In this document: positions 25,170-33,576 of the stretch, in pieces | Position numbering within the stretch: position 1 is the first letter of the stretch | Layout of the letters: the number at the start of each line of letters is the position of its first letter | NCBI GenBank assembly: GCA_910589395.1 | Contig: CAJUTL010000005.1 | Coordinates: 16,371 to 80,370, forward strand | Origin: an uncultured Oscillospiraceae bacterium | GTDB lineage: Bacteria > Bacillota_A > Clostridia > Oscillospirales > Acutalibacteraceae | Length of the DNA stretch: 64,000 nucleotides | Direction: 5' to 3' | Position numbers and translations under genes: made by a program | The notes under the pieces: generated by a model | Database searches by the model: none | The model's input: only the letters and a program-made list of their open reading frames with translations | What the model was told of the DNA's origin: nothing

Positions 25170-26338
25170 AGCAGTTTTTTTCCTGTTTTTTTTCCCTGCT
25201 CCTGCTGCTGTACTGCGGCTTTGCTGCCTCTGCGGAGGAGCTTGATACCGATGTGATTTTGAATGTCTATAACTGGGGCGAGTATATCGCCAACGGCACG
25301 GACGGCTCCCTGGACGTAAACGCCGAATTCACCCGGCGCACGGGGATCCGAGTGAACTACACCACCTTTGACAGCAATGAATCCCTGTATTCCAAGCTGG
25401 CAGGCGGCGGGGCGGATTACGATGTGATCTTCCCTTCGGAATATATGGTCTCCAAGCTCATTCAGGAGGATAGGCTGGCGGAGCTGGATTTTGAGAATAT
25501 TCCGAATTTTCAGTATATCGATGAGCAGTTTCGGGACCCCGCCTACGATCCCGGCAGCCGGCATTCCGTGCCCTATACCTGGGGCGTGGTGGGGATATTT
25601 TATAACAGGGACTATGTGGAAAAGGAAGTAACCGGCTGGGATATCCTGTGGGATACGGATTACGCGGGAAAGATCCTGATGTTTGATAACCCCCGGGACG
25701 CCTTTGCCATTGCCCAATTCCGGCTGGAGCAGTCTGTCAACAGCACCGATCCGGAGGAATGGGAGGCGGCCGCGGCGCTGCTGAAGGAACAGAAGCCTCT
25801 GGTACAGGGCTATTATATGGATCAGATTTTTGACAAAATGGAAAGCGGAGAAGCCTGGATCGCCCCGTATTATGCGGGAGACGCCGCCATTCTGGTGGAT
25901 AACAGCGACAGCATCGATTTTGTTGTGCCGAAGGAGGGCACAAACTTCTTTGTGGACGCCGCCTGTGTTCCCGTTACCTCCAGCCACAAGCGGGAGGCGG
26001 AGGAATACATCAATTTCCTTTGTGATCCGGAAATTGCCGGGGCCAATATGGACTATGTAGGGTATTCCACCCCGGAAACCGCCGCCAAGGAATACATTGA
26101 CCCGGAGATGGTAAACAGCCTCGTTCATTACCCCGACAGTGAGATCCTGAAAAACACGGAAGCGTTTGTCAATTTACCGGAAAACATCAGTAAGCTGGCG
26201 GACACCCTTTGGGCGGAAGTAAAAATGGGCGGCCCCGGAGAAGCGATTGTGCTGGTGCTGATCATTTTGGGCTTTTTAGCGGTATATCTTGCTATCATTT
26301 TCTATAAGCGGAGAAAGCGGAAGCGGGAACTGACTTGA
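25166..26338 (+). CDS. potD: Polyamine-binding protein PotD with C-terminal membrane anchor
   Basis: 390 residues. The N-terminal signal peptide (FFSLLLLLYCGFAASAEE) lacks a proper lipobox (the residue before Cys is Tyr). The ligand-binding domain contains the family motifs LNVYNWGEYI and FPSEYMVSKLIQEDRL. The end of the protein has a second membrane span (AIVLVLIILGFLAVYLAIIF) followed by KRRKRKREL, a stop-transfer pattern. The binding protein therefore seems tethered by its C-terminus rather than by lipid. It is translationally coupled to potC (ATGA). Confidence 0.9.
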   Translation: MKQFFSCFFSLLLLLYCGFAASAEELDTDVILNVYNWGEYIANGTDGSLDVNAEFTRRTGIRVNYTTFDSNESLYSKLAGGGADYDVIFPSEYMVSKLIQEDRLAELDFENIPNFQYIDEQFRDPAYDPGSRHSVPYTWGVVGIFYNRDYVEKEVTGWDILWDTDYAGKILMFDNPRDAFAIAQFRLEQSVNSTDPEEWEAAAALLKEQKPLVQGYYMDQIFDKMESGEAWIAPYYAGDAAILVDNSDSIDFVVPKEGTNFFVDAACVPVTSSHKREAEEYINFLCDPEIAGANMDYVGYSTPETAAKEYIDPEMVNSLVHYPDSEILKNTEAFVNLPENISKLADTLWAEVKMGGPGEAIVLVLIILGFLAVYLAIIFYKRRKRKRELT

Positions 26339-26374
26339 TTCCCCTGAAAAGCTTATTTGCTTTACACGCCTTGG

Positions 26375-26775
26375 AAGCAGCCGTTGCAAAACGTCAAATT
26401 TGCAACGGCTGCGCTGCACAGCAGCGCCGAAAGCGATAGCTTTCGGGCATAATGAGCAATGATGAATTAGCAATTATAAGGGCGAGGACAAAATAGTAGA
26501 TTATAGTTTAGCATCTACTCTTGGCGCCCCTGAAAGGGGAGCTGTCACGGCGAAGCCGTGACCGAGGGGTTCTTGCCGGAAAGTTGGTAAAACGTAGGTT
26601 TTATATGATTTTCCAGCGAGCTGGAACCCTTCCACCACGCAAAGCATGGTCCCCCTCCCCTTTCAGGGGAGGCAAGGGGTTAGTGCTATTCGTTAGTCAG
26701 TTAAATTCCAATTTATCAAACCAATCTTTTGCCCTTAATTGCTCATTTCTCATTGCTCATTCCTCATTTTTGTTG
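26375..26775. repeat. Composite intergenic repeat block 4
   Basis: The gap after potD. It contains CAGCCGTTGCAAA/TTTGCAACGGCTG (26381-26411), CGAAAGCGATAGCTTTCG (26428-26445), AATGAGCAATGATGAATTAG, ATTATAGTTTAGC (26500-26512) and a large inverted arrangement CCCCTGAAAGGGGAGCTGTC ... CCTCCCCTTTCAGGGGAGG. A TTAAATTCCAATTTATC and a CTCATT-rich tract (26736-26767) follow. No gene seen. Confidence 0.7.
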
Positions 26776-26868
26776 GGCGGCGCACTGCTTTTACAGAGCC
26801 TATGAAGCGAACAGCTTTCCGTACAAGGCAAATTTTTTGATTTTTCACAAAGAAATTTTGCAAAACCC

Positions 26869-26897
26869 CTTTACTTTTCCTGTACGTATGCTATAAT
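26869..26897 (+). promoter_or_regulatory. Promoter of the ABC exporter operon
   Basis: CTTTAC (26869-26874), 17 bases, TATAAT (26892-26897) with an upstream TATG extension. Confidence 0.65.
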
Positions 26898-26930
26898 GCG
26901 CAAAGCCTGAAAACATTTTGTGAAAGCAAA

Positions 26931-26999
26931 ATGGGCGGGGCTTCTTTGAAAATGGAGAAGATATGGAATTTTTGTCCGGAAGGCGGTGCTTTCGGATAG
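26931..26999 (+). CDS. Candidate 22-residue leader peptide
   Basis: A short ORF in the exporter leader: MGGASLKMEKIWNFCPEGGAFG. It could also start at the in-frame ATG at 26952 (15 residues). The upstream purine stretch (GTGAAAGCAAA) is only a weak ribosome site. The ORF covers the left arm of a long stem whose right arm sits before the transporter ribosome site. Leader peptides that stall under translation inhibitors control bmrCD and other exporters in Firmicutes, so the same logic is inferred here. Confidence 0.45.
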   Translation: MGGASLKMEKIWNFCPEGGAFG

Positions 27000-27040
27000 A
27001 AAAGCAATATTTGCGATTTTCAAAGAAGCCCTTATTTTAT
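26937..27040 (+). promoter_or_regulatory. Attenuator-like nested stems before the ABC exporter
   Basis: Left arm GGGGCTTCTTTGAAAAT (26937-26953) pairs with ATTTTCAAAGAAGCCC (27016-27031), followed by TTATTTTAT. Inside are two smaller hairpins: TCCGGAAG/CTTTCGGA (26975-26996) and GCAA/TTGC (27004-27014). The outer stem could act as a terminator or hide the ribosome site; the leader ORF runs through its left arm and the first inner hairpin. Confidence 0.6.
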
Positions 27041-27069
27041 GATTCCTTTTGTGAAAAAGGAGGGGTTTT

Positions 27070-28854
27070 ATGTTTCAGTTGAAATGGCTTTGGGCGAGAA
27101 TGAAGGGCTTTCGGAAGCGCTACATTTTCGCGCTTTGCTCCACCGTGCTGCTTTCCATGCTGTCCCTGGGAAATTCGGTGATCACGGCAAGCATCATGGA
27201 TCTGGTGTTTGATCCCTTGCAGGCCACCGGGGTGGTGACGGAGGAAATCAAATCCCAGCTTGTGGTGCTGGTGGCGGTGCTGATCGGATTTACACTGTTC
27301 CGAACCGGCTTTGGCTATTTCTCGGTGATGACCTATGAGGGCTGTTCCCAAAAGCTGATCTACGGACTTCGCCGGGATCTGTACAAAAACATGCAGGAGC
27401 AAGATCAGGCCTTTTACAGCCGGAACCGCACCGGTGACCTGATGACCCGTCTTACCGGCGATATGGACATGATCCGCTTTATGGTGGCTTGGGTCATTCG
27501 CCAGCTGATCGACTGCGCCTTTATGTTCCTCACTGCTTCTATCGTATTCCTTGTTACGGATTGGCTGTTTGCTTTGAGCATGCTGGCGGTAACGCCGATC
27601 ATCTTTGGCTTGACCTACCTTTTCTCCAAGCGGGTGCACCCCTTGTATGTGGAGCTGCGGGAAAAGCTTTCCCGGCTGAACACCGCCGCCCAGGAGAATA
27701 TTTCCGGAAACCGGGTAGTGAAGGCCTTTGCCCGGGAGGATTATGAGATCCGGCGCTTTGATGAGAAAAACCGGGAGTATAAGGAGGCCAACAAAAACGC
27801 TTCCCTGATGTGGCTGAAATTCAGCCCTTATATCGACACGCTGTCTCAGTCCCTTTCCATTGCCGTGCTGCTGGTGGGCGGCGGCTTTCTTATCAGCGGG
27901 CGCATTACCATCGGCACTTTTACACTATTTAACGCCCTGACCTGGACGCTGACAAATCCCATGCGAATGCTGGGAATGCACTTAAACGATCTGCAAAGGT
28001 TTTTTGCCAGCGCCGGAAAGATCATTGAGCTGTACTATGCGAAATCCACCATTGCCAGTCGTCAGGACGCCGTAAAGCCGAAGGAAAGGGTGAAGGGAGA
28101 GATCTGCTTCCGAAACGCGGGGCTGACTCTCCATGGAACCCAGGTGCTGCGGAATATTGACCTTTCCATCAAGCCCGGCGAAACCGTGGCCATCATGGGC
28201 CCCACCGGCGCGGGGAAAACTTCCCTCATTAGCCTGATCCCCCGGTTTTCTGATGTTTCCGAGGGAGAGGTCACGCTGGACGGCGTGCCGGTGAACCGGT
28301 ATGATCTTCGCAGCCTTCGCTCCTCCATCGGTATCGCCACCCAGGAGGTATTCCTGTTCTCCGATACGGTGGACGGAAATATTGCCTATGGTAATACAAA
28401 GCTTTCGGAGGAAGAGGTAAAGCGGTACGCGAAAATGGCGGATGTGGACTTTGCCGAAAAGCTGCCGGAGGGCTTTGATACGGTGATCGGCGAGCGTGGC
28501 ACCGGGCTTTCCGGCGGCCAGAAGCAGCGTATCGCTTTAGCGCGGGCCTTGGCAGTGCGGCCTTCTGTGCTGATTTTGGACGATACCACCAGCGCGGTGG
28601 ACCTGGAAACGGAAAAGTATATTCAGGAGCAGCTGGCAAGCCTGGATTTCCCCTGTACGAAGGTTATAGTGGCCCAGCGGATCTCCACCACCAAACGGGC
28701 GGATAAAGTAGTGGTCATTGAAAACGGCGCCATTACCGAAATCGGCACTCATGCGGAGCTTTCTCAGAAGCCCGGCTACTATCGGGAGGTATTCCTGCTG
28801 CAAAACGGCAGCAGTGAAGAAGAAGCAGGGCTCGAAACAGGAAAGGGGGAATAA
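27070..28854 (+). CDS. ABC exporter half-transporter, subunit 1 (degenerate catalytic site)
   Basis: 594 residues: a six-helix membrane domain (about 1-320) and a nucleotide-binding domain. Walker A is GPTGAGKTS, the signature LSGGQKQRIALARAL is intact, but Walker B ends LILDDTTSAVD with Asp in place of the catalytic Glu. This matches the non-catalytic partner of heterodimeric exporters such as BmrC/BmrD or TM287/288. Subunit 2 follows 3 bases later. Substrate is unknown; drug or peptide export is the usual role. AAAAAGGAGG precedes the ATG. Confidence 0.9.
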   Translation: MFQLKWLWARMKGFRKRYIFALCSTVLLSMLSLGNSVITASIMDLVFDPLQATGVVTEEIKSQLVVLVAVLIGFTLFRTGFGYFSVMTYEGCSQKLIYGLRRDLYKNMQEQDQAFYSRNRTGDLMTRLTGDMDMIRFMVAWVIRQLIDCAFMFLTASIVFLVTDWLFALSMLAVTPIIFGLTYLFSKRVHPLYVELREKLSRLNTAAQENISGNRVVKAFAREDYEIRRFDEKNREYKEANKNASLMWLKFSPYIDTLSQSLSIAVLLVGGGFLISGRITIGTFTLFNALTWTLTNPMRMLGMHLNDLQRFFASAGKIIELYYAKSTIASRQDAVKPKERVKGEICFRNAGLTLHGTQVLRNIDLSIKPGETVAIMGPTGAGKTSLISLIPRFSDVSEGEVTLDGVPVNRYDLRSLRSSIGIATQEVFLFSDTVDGNIAYGNTKLSEEEVKRYAKMADVDFAEKLPEGFDTVIGERGTGLSGGQKQRIALARALAVRPSVLILDDTTSAVDLETEKYIQEQLASLDFPCTKVIVAQRISTTKRADKVVVIENGAITEIGTHAELSQKPGYYREVFLLQNGSSEEEAGLETGKGE

Positions 28855-28857
28855 CAG

Positions 28858-30627
28858 ATGGCGAGAAACAGATTTGATGTGGATGAAAACCTCGAAACTC
28901 CGTTTAATATCAAGCACCTTCTGCGGGCGGGCTCCTACATTGGCCGCCACAAGAAGAAAATGATCCTGGCTCTGCTGTATTCTGCTATTTCCGCCGCCGC
29001 GGCGCTGTTAGGCCCGCTGCTCATTCAGCGGAGCATCAATGTGTCCGTTCCCAATCGGGATTACGGCGAGCTGGTGCTGCTGGCCTTCGTAATGCTCGGC
29101 GCGATTCTGGTTTCCGTCCTGTTTTCCAGGGTGCGCTCCAAATACATGATCGAGGTGGGGCAGGAGATCATTTACGATATCCGCAAGGATCTCTTTGAGC
29201 ACCTGCAAAAGCTGCCCTTCCAGTTCTATGACGACAGGCCTCACGGCAAGATTCTGACCAGGGTGATAAACTATATCAACAGCGTATCAGACGCGCTTTC
29301 CAACGGCATTATCAATTTTGTGCTGGAGATCTTCAACCTGATCCTGATCGCCGTGTTCATGCTGCTGTGTGATGTTAGACTGTCGCTGGTGGTCATGGCT
29401 GGCGTTCCGCTGCTGGCGGTGGTGGTATTCCTGGTAAAGCCCGCCCAGCGCCGGGCCTGGCAGGACAATTCCAATAAGAATTCCAACCTGAACGCCTACC
29501 TCCATGAGAGCCTGGACGGCATGAAGATCACCCAGGCCTTTATCCGGGAAGAGGAAAACGCCGAAATTTATGACCGCTTGAATCAGAACTGCAAGCGCAC
29601 CTGGATGAAGGCGCAGTATACCTCCAACTTGATCTGGCTTTCCGTGGACAACATCTCTACCTGGGTGGTGGGGGCCATGTACCTTACCGGGCTGATGATG
29701 CTGGGGCCCCAGGTGCAGATCGGTACGCTGATCGCCCTGGCCTCTTACGCCTGGCGGTTCTGGCAGCCGATTTTGAACCTTTCCAACCTTTACAATACCT
29801 TCATCAATGCCGTGGCCTATCTGGAGCGCATCTTTGAAATGATGGACGAACCCGTTACGGTAGACGACGCGCCCGATGCCGTGGAGCTGCCGCCTATCAG
29901 CGGTGCGGTAAAGTTTGACGATGTGACCTTCTCCTACGACGGTTCCATCAATGTGCTGGAGCATTTTGACCTGGAGGTGGCTCCCGGGGAATCCATTGCC
30001 CTGGTAGGCCCCACCGGCGCGGGAAAGACCACCGTGGTCAACCTGCTTTCCCGGTTTTACAATATCAACGAGGGCAAAGTACTGCTGGACGACCACGATA
30101 TCGCGGGGGCAACACTGCATTCCCTGCGCTCCCAAATGGGCATCATGCTGCAGGACAGCTTCATCTTTTCCGGCACCATTATGGATAATATCCGCTATGG
30201 CAGGCTGGACGCTACAGACGAGGAGGTCATTGCCGCCGCCAAAACGGTGTGTGCCCATGAGTTTATTAGCCAGATGGAGGACGGCTACTACACCCAGGTA
30301 AACGAACGGGGTTCCCGGCTTTCCCAGGGCCAGAAGCAGCTGGTGGCCTTTGCGCGTACCCTGCTTTCCGACCCGCGCATTTTGGTGCTGGACGAAGCCA
30401 CCTCTTCCATCGACGCAAAAACCGAGCGGCTTTTGCAGGAAGGCCTGCAGGCCCTGCTGAAAGGGCGCACCTCCTTTATCATCGCCCACCGGCTTTCCAC
30501 CATTAAAAACTGCGACCGCATTCTCTATATTTCCGATAAGGGCATCGCGGAAATGGGAAGCCATGAAAAGCTTTTAGAGCAGAAGGGGAAATACTACCAG
30601 CTCTATACCGCCCAGGTAGAGGACTGA
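28858..30627 (+). CDS. ABC exporter half-transporter, subunit 2
   Basis: 589 residues with the same architecture. Walker A is GPTGAGKTT and Walker B ILVLDEATSSID keeps the catalytic Glu, but the signature is LSQGQKQL instead of LSGGQ. Together with the Asp in subunit 1, this puts both defects in one composite ATP site, as in known asymmetric heterodimers. It is probably coupled to subunit 1 (gap 3 bases) and is followed by a strong terminator. Confidence 0.9.
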   Translation: MARNRFDVDENLETPFNIKHLLRAGSYIGRHKKKMILALLYSAISAAAALLGPLLIQRSINVSVPNRDYGELVLLAFVMLGAILVSVLFSRVRSKYMIEVGQEIIYDIRKDLFEHLQKLPFQFYDDRPHGKILTRVINYINSVSDALSNGIINFVLEIFNLILIAVFMLLCDVRLSLVVMAGVPLLAVVVFLVKPAQRRAWQDNSNKNSNLNAYLHESLDGMKITQAFIREEENAEIYDRLNQNCKRTWMKAQYTSNLIWLSVDNISTWVVGAMYLTGLMMLGPQVQIGTLIALASYAWRFWQPILNLSNLYNTFINAVAYLERIFEMMDEPVTVDDAPDAVELPPISGAVKFDDVTFSYDGSINVLEHFDLEVAPGESIALVGPTGAGKTTVVNLLSRFYNINEGKVLLDDHDIAGATLHSLRSQMGIMLQDSFIFSGTIMDNIRYGRLDATDEEVIAAAKTVCAHEFISQMEDGYYTQVNERGSRLSQGQKQLVAFARTLLSDPRILVLDEATSSIDAKTERLLQEGLQALLKGRTSFIIAHRLSTIKNCDRILYISDKGIAEMGSHEKLLEQKGKYYQLYTAQVED

Positions 30628-30666
30628 CAGGAACTCGGTTTTTGAAAATTAATTCTCTGCTATGAA

Positions 30667-30703
30667 AACGCTCCCTGAACCAAAATTTGGTTCAGGGAGC
30701 GTT
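30667..30703 (+). terminator. Terminator-like perfect palindrome after the exporter operon
   Basis: AACGCTCCCTGAACC/GGTTCAGGGAGCGTT with an AAAATTT centre. It works for either strand; the T-tract is weak. Confidence 0.7.
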
Positions 30704-30717
30704 GGTGTTTCAATCAA

Positions 30718-31135
30718 AATAAATTGTAGTTTTACACACAGTTCCCTCCTGTCATTCTGAGGAACGAAGTGACGAAGAATCTCGTCCTTTATTGTCTGAG
30801 TAAAGAACTGAAGAACGAGATTCTTCACTTCGTTCAGAATGACAAAAGGAAGGCCAGCGGGTAACCGTAAAATTGTAGTTTGGCACACACTCTTGGCTTT
30901 CTCGCCTGTCGGCTCGGGTGCAATGCGCCAAGAAAGCTATAGCTTTCTGCGCTTTGCACCCGAGCCGACAGGCGAGAAAGGCAAGGGGTTAGTGCTATTC
31001 GTTAGTCAGTTAAATTCCAATTTATCGAACAGTTCCCCACTGTCATTCTGAGGAGCGCAGAAAGCGATAGCTTTCCTGACGAAAAATCTTGCTCTTTGCC
31101 CTTAATTCCTCATTGCCAATTCCCAATTCAGGCCT
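30718..31135. repeat. Composite intergenic repeat block 5
   Basis: Modules: AAATTGTAGTTT (30721 and 30870), a well-preserved long inverted repeat from TGTCATTCTGAGGAACG to CGTTCAGAATGACA (30750-30844), and a second long inverted repeat CTCGCCTGTCGGCTCGGGTGCA/TGCACCCGAGCCGACAGGCG (30900-30980) with AGAAAGCTATAGCTTTCT at its tip. Then come TTAAATTCCAATTTATCG, a second TGTCATTCTGAGGAGC interrupted by GAAAGCGATAGCTTTC (31060-31075), and a CTCATT/CAATTC tract. No gene seen. Confidence 0.8.
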
Positions 31136-31136
31136 G

Positions 31137-31886
31137 CTACTGAAACTCCGTCATATTGGGCCAGTAGCGCATGGGCATGTTGCCCCGGCGGAGCTTGGGG
31201 TTTAGGCGCCCCTCAATGGCGATGGTTTTGTAAAAGCGCTTCCACAGGGCCCGGTACTTTTCCTCCTCCTCGTCCGGCGGGGGCAGGTCGATGCTGTCCG
31301 CCTGAAAAAATTCCCGGCTTCCGTTTTTGCGGTAGAGAAAGCCCAGCTTGTGGGTTTTGTCATAGATCACCAGGTTCTCTCCGGAGAATCTGTCGCAGAA
31401 ATGAGAGGCAATGATAGGCAGCACGTTGTTATTGGGGGTGATCTCCGCCGCCAGAAATTCTCCCAGGTCGGAAAAGCGCAGGAATTCCACGTGATAGTGA
31501 GCTTCATTTTTCAAATACAGCAGCGCCTTGTTCATGGCGTGTACGTGATCGTTGGCGGCAAGCTTTGTGACCTTCGGGCCATGCTTGTAGCCCAGCAGCA
31601 GAAAGCGGAGCATGGTCAGCTCCTTTTCCTCCATGCAGGTCAGAAAAGCTCTGCGAAGTATGTGGTAGGCCTCCGGGGAGACCTTTTTCGGAATAGACCG
31701 TTCCACCCGGCTTGCCAGCTCCGGCACGGTATCGATGGCCTTGATAGGAAACAGGGTCTCCTGAGGCTCGTCCAGAGGTTGAATTCCCTGGGGAAGCCGC
31801 TTGTCCTGAAAGCATTCTGCCACACAGCAGAGAAAGCCGGGAAAGGTGCCGTCGTAGCGGTATACTAAATTTGACCTGTCAGACAT
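31137..31886 (-). CDS. DUF4130 DNA metabolism protein (TIGR03915 type), partner of radical SAM protein
   Basis: 249 residues, matching the TIGR03915/DUF4130 family that is nearly always found next to the radical SAM DNA-repair protein family TIGR03916. It opens NLVYRYDGTFPGFLCCVAEC and has FLLLGYKHGPKVTKLAANDH and IASHFCDRFSGENLVIYDK. In some genomes the domain is fused to a uracil-DNA glycosylase domain; no such fusion is present here. The ATG at 31886 lies inside the end of the upstream gene with AAGGAGG 9 bases before it, so the two are coupled. Confidence 0.85.
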   Translation of the reverse strand: MSDRSNLVYRYDGTFPGFLCCVAECFQDKRLPQGIQPLDEPQETLFPIKAIDTVPELASRVERSIPKKVSPEAYHILRRAFLTCMEEKELTMLRFLLLGYKHGPKVTKLAANDHVHAMNKALLYLKNEAHYHVEFLRFSDLGEFLAAEITPNNNVLPIIASHFCDRFSGENLVIYDKTHKLGFLYRKNGSREFFQADSIDLPPPDEEEEKYRALWKRFYKTIAIEGRLNPKLRRGNMPMRYWPNMTEFQ

Positions 31887-33163
31887 TTTACATGATCCTC
31901 CTTGCTGGGTGAAAACAACGACAACTGCTCCGGCGGCGCCAAATCCCTCTGGGAAAAGCCCCGTTCACTGACGGCCCCGGCAATAACCGCCGGGTTGTCG
32001 GTGGGCAAGGGAGAAATGCTTTTGCCGTTGCAGACAATGAAGTATTTTGCCCGCTTCAGCACCACGCCCAGCTTTTTCAGGGCGTCGAAATCCAACTTGG
32101 CATAGCGCCGGGCGGAGCGGATCCGCTGGGCGCTTTTTACCCCAATGCCCGGCACCCGCAGCAGCATTTCATAGGGGGCGCGGTTGATCTCCATGGGGAA
32201 ATGCTCCATATGATTTACCGCCCAGTTGCATTTGGGGTCCAGCAGGGGGTTGAAGTCGGGGTGCGCATCGTCCAGAATTTCTCCGGCCTGAAAGCCGTAA
32301 AAGCGCAGCAGCCAGTCTGCCTGGTAAAGCCGGTGCTCCCGCAGCAGAGGCGGAGGCGTGTCTCTGGCCGGAAGGTTCCGGTCGTTGACCATGGGCATAT
32401 AGGCGGAGAAAAACACCCGCTTCAGGCTGTACTTCTTATACAGCCCCTCTGTAAGGGAAAGGATCTGCCGGTCTGTTTCCGGGGAGGCCCCGATGATCAT
32501 TTGGGTGGATTGGCCCGCCGGTACAAATTTGGGGGCCGCCCGGTATTTTACCAGGTCGGTGGTATTTTCCCGAATGCCGTCCCGGATCTGCCCCATGGGG
32601 GCCAGAATTTTTTCCTTGCTTTTCTGCGGCGCCAGCAGGGAAAGGCTTTTCTGGGAGGGCAGCTCAATATTTACGCTCATGCGGTCGGCGTAAAAGCCCA
32701 GCTGCTCCGTGAGCCGGGGGTTTGCGCCGGGAATGGCCTTCACGTGTACATAGCCCCAGAAATTTTCCTCCTCCCGCAGCTTTTTCAAGGCTGTAAGCAT
32801 CAGCTCGCAGGTATGATCCGGGTTTTTCACCACCGCCGAGCTGAGAAACAGCCCCTCGATGTAGTTCCGGCGGTAAAACTGAATGGTCAGGCTTACCAGT
32901 TCTTCCGGGGTAAAGGTGGCGCGGGGCCCATCGAGGGAATGGCGGTTGACGCAGTAGGCGCAGTCATAGGCACAGTCGTTGCTCATCAGCACCTTCAAAA
33001 GGGAAATGCACCTGCCGTCTGCGGCAAAGCTGTGGCAGATCCCGGCCTTTACCGCGTTTCCCAGCTTTCCCGGCTGGCCGGGCCGGTCTACCCCGCTGGA
33101 GGTGCAGGCCACGTCATATTTGGCGGCGTCTGTTAAAATTTCCAGCTTTTCCAGTAATTCCAT
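31865..33163 (-). CDS. Putative DNA modification/repair radical SAM protein (TIGR03916 type)
   Basis: 432 residues. The radical SAM cluster motif is CAYDCAYC (Cx3Cx2C) near residue 56, followed by the TIM-barrel core; a helix-hairpin-helix DNA-binding motif, LLRVPGIGVKSAQRIRSARR, lies near residue 340. The combination is the hallmark of TIGR03916, thought to modify or repair DNA; the reaction is not known. The ATG at 33163 follows AAGAGGAACG; the upstream extension is a shadow. It overlaps the DUF4130 gene by 22 bases and follows the RidA gene by 38 bases. Confidence 0.88.
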   Translation of the reverse strand: MELLEKLEILTDAAKYDVACTSSGVDRPGQPGKLGNAVKAGICHSFAADGRCISLLKVLMSNDCAYDCAYCVNRHSLDGPRATFTPEELVSLTIQFYRRNYIEGLFLSSAVVKNPDHTCELMLTALKKLREEENFWGYVHVKAIPGANPRLTEQLGFYADRMSVNIELPSQKSLSLLAPQKSKEKILAPMGQIRDGIRENTTDLVKYRAAPKFVPAGQSTQMIIGASPETDRQILSLTEGLYKKYSLKRVFFSAYMPMVNDRNLPARDTPPPLLREHRLYQADWLLRFYGFQAGEILDDAHPDFNPLLDPKCNWAVNHMEHFPMEINRAPYEMLLRVPGIGVKSAQRIRSARRYAKLDFDALKKLGVVLKRAKYFIVCNGKSISPLPTDNPAVIAGAVSERGFSQRDLAPPEQLSLFSPSKEDHVKCLTGQI

Positions 33164-33201
33164 GGTTTCGTTCCTCTTTCCGGTGTGGTGCAAGCAAAGG
33201 C

Positions 33202-33576
33202 TCAATCCGGGCAATAGGCGACGGCGTCCGCCTGAAACAGCAGAGCGCCCTCTCTTCCACCGCCGGGAGCGGCAAATTCCGTCTGGATTGATTTTCGGAC
33301 AGGGTAATTTCCGTGAAACCGCTCCCGGATCACCCGCTCCATCACAGGGATATTCCACACGTCCCGGAACAGGCAGTCCATTTGAACCACGCTTTCCAGA
33401 GTCAGCCCGAAAAGCCTCAGGCGCTGTTCCATTTGGTCAAAGGCGCCGTTTATCTGTTCCTCAATGGTTCCTCCCATGTTGCCGACGCAATACCCTAAAA
33501 AGCAGAAATTCCCCGCTTTGATAATGCCGGAATGGGCCCATTCCTCATTGTGCTCTTTTCTGATGATCTCACTCAT
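33202..33576 (-). CDS. RidA/YjgF family protein
   Basis: 124 residues of the RidA/YER057c/UK114 fold, a trimeric enamine/imine deaminase family. Visible blocks are HSGIIKAGNFCFLGYCVGNMGG, LTLESVVQMDCLFRDVWNIPVM and VRKSIQTEFAAPGGG. The Arg used for substrate carboxylate binding in RidA (usually RxxxxV near the end, before the conserved EI/EC) is not obvious, so this is likely a divergent subgroup. The start overlaps the end of dinB by 8 bases, which puts it in the same operon. Confidence 0.8.
   Translation of the reverse strand: MSEIIRKEHNEEWAHSGIIKAGNFCFLGYCVGNMGGTIEEQINGAFDQMEQRLRLFGLTLESVVQMDCLFRDVWNIPVMERVIRERFHGNYPVRKSIQTEFAAPGGGREGALLFQADAVAYCPD

Noticed and set aside
29287..30564. 425-residue minus-strand reading frame opposite ABC exporter subunit 2
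   Set aside because: Antisense shadow of a gene with complete Walker and signature motifs; no sign of translation.
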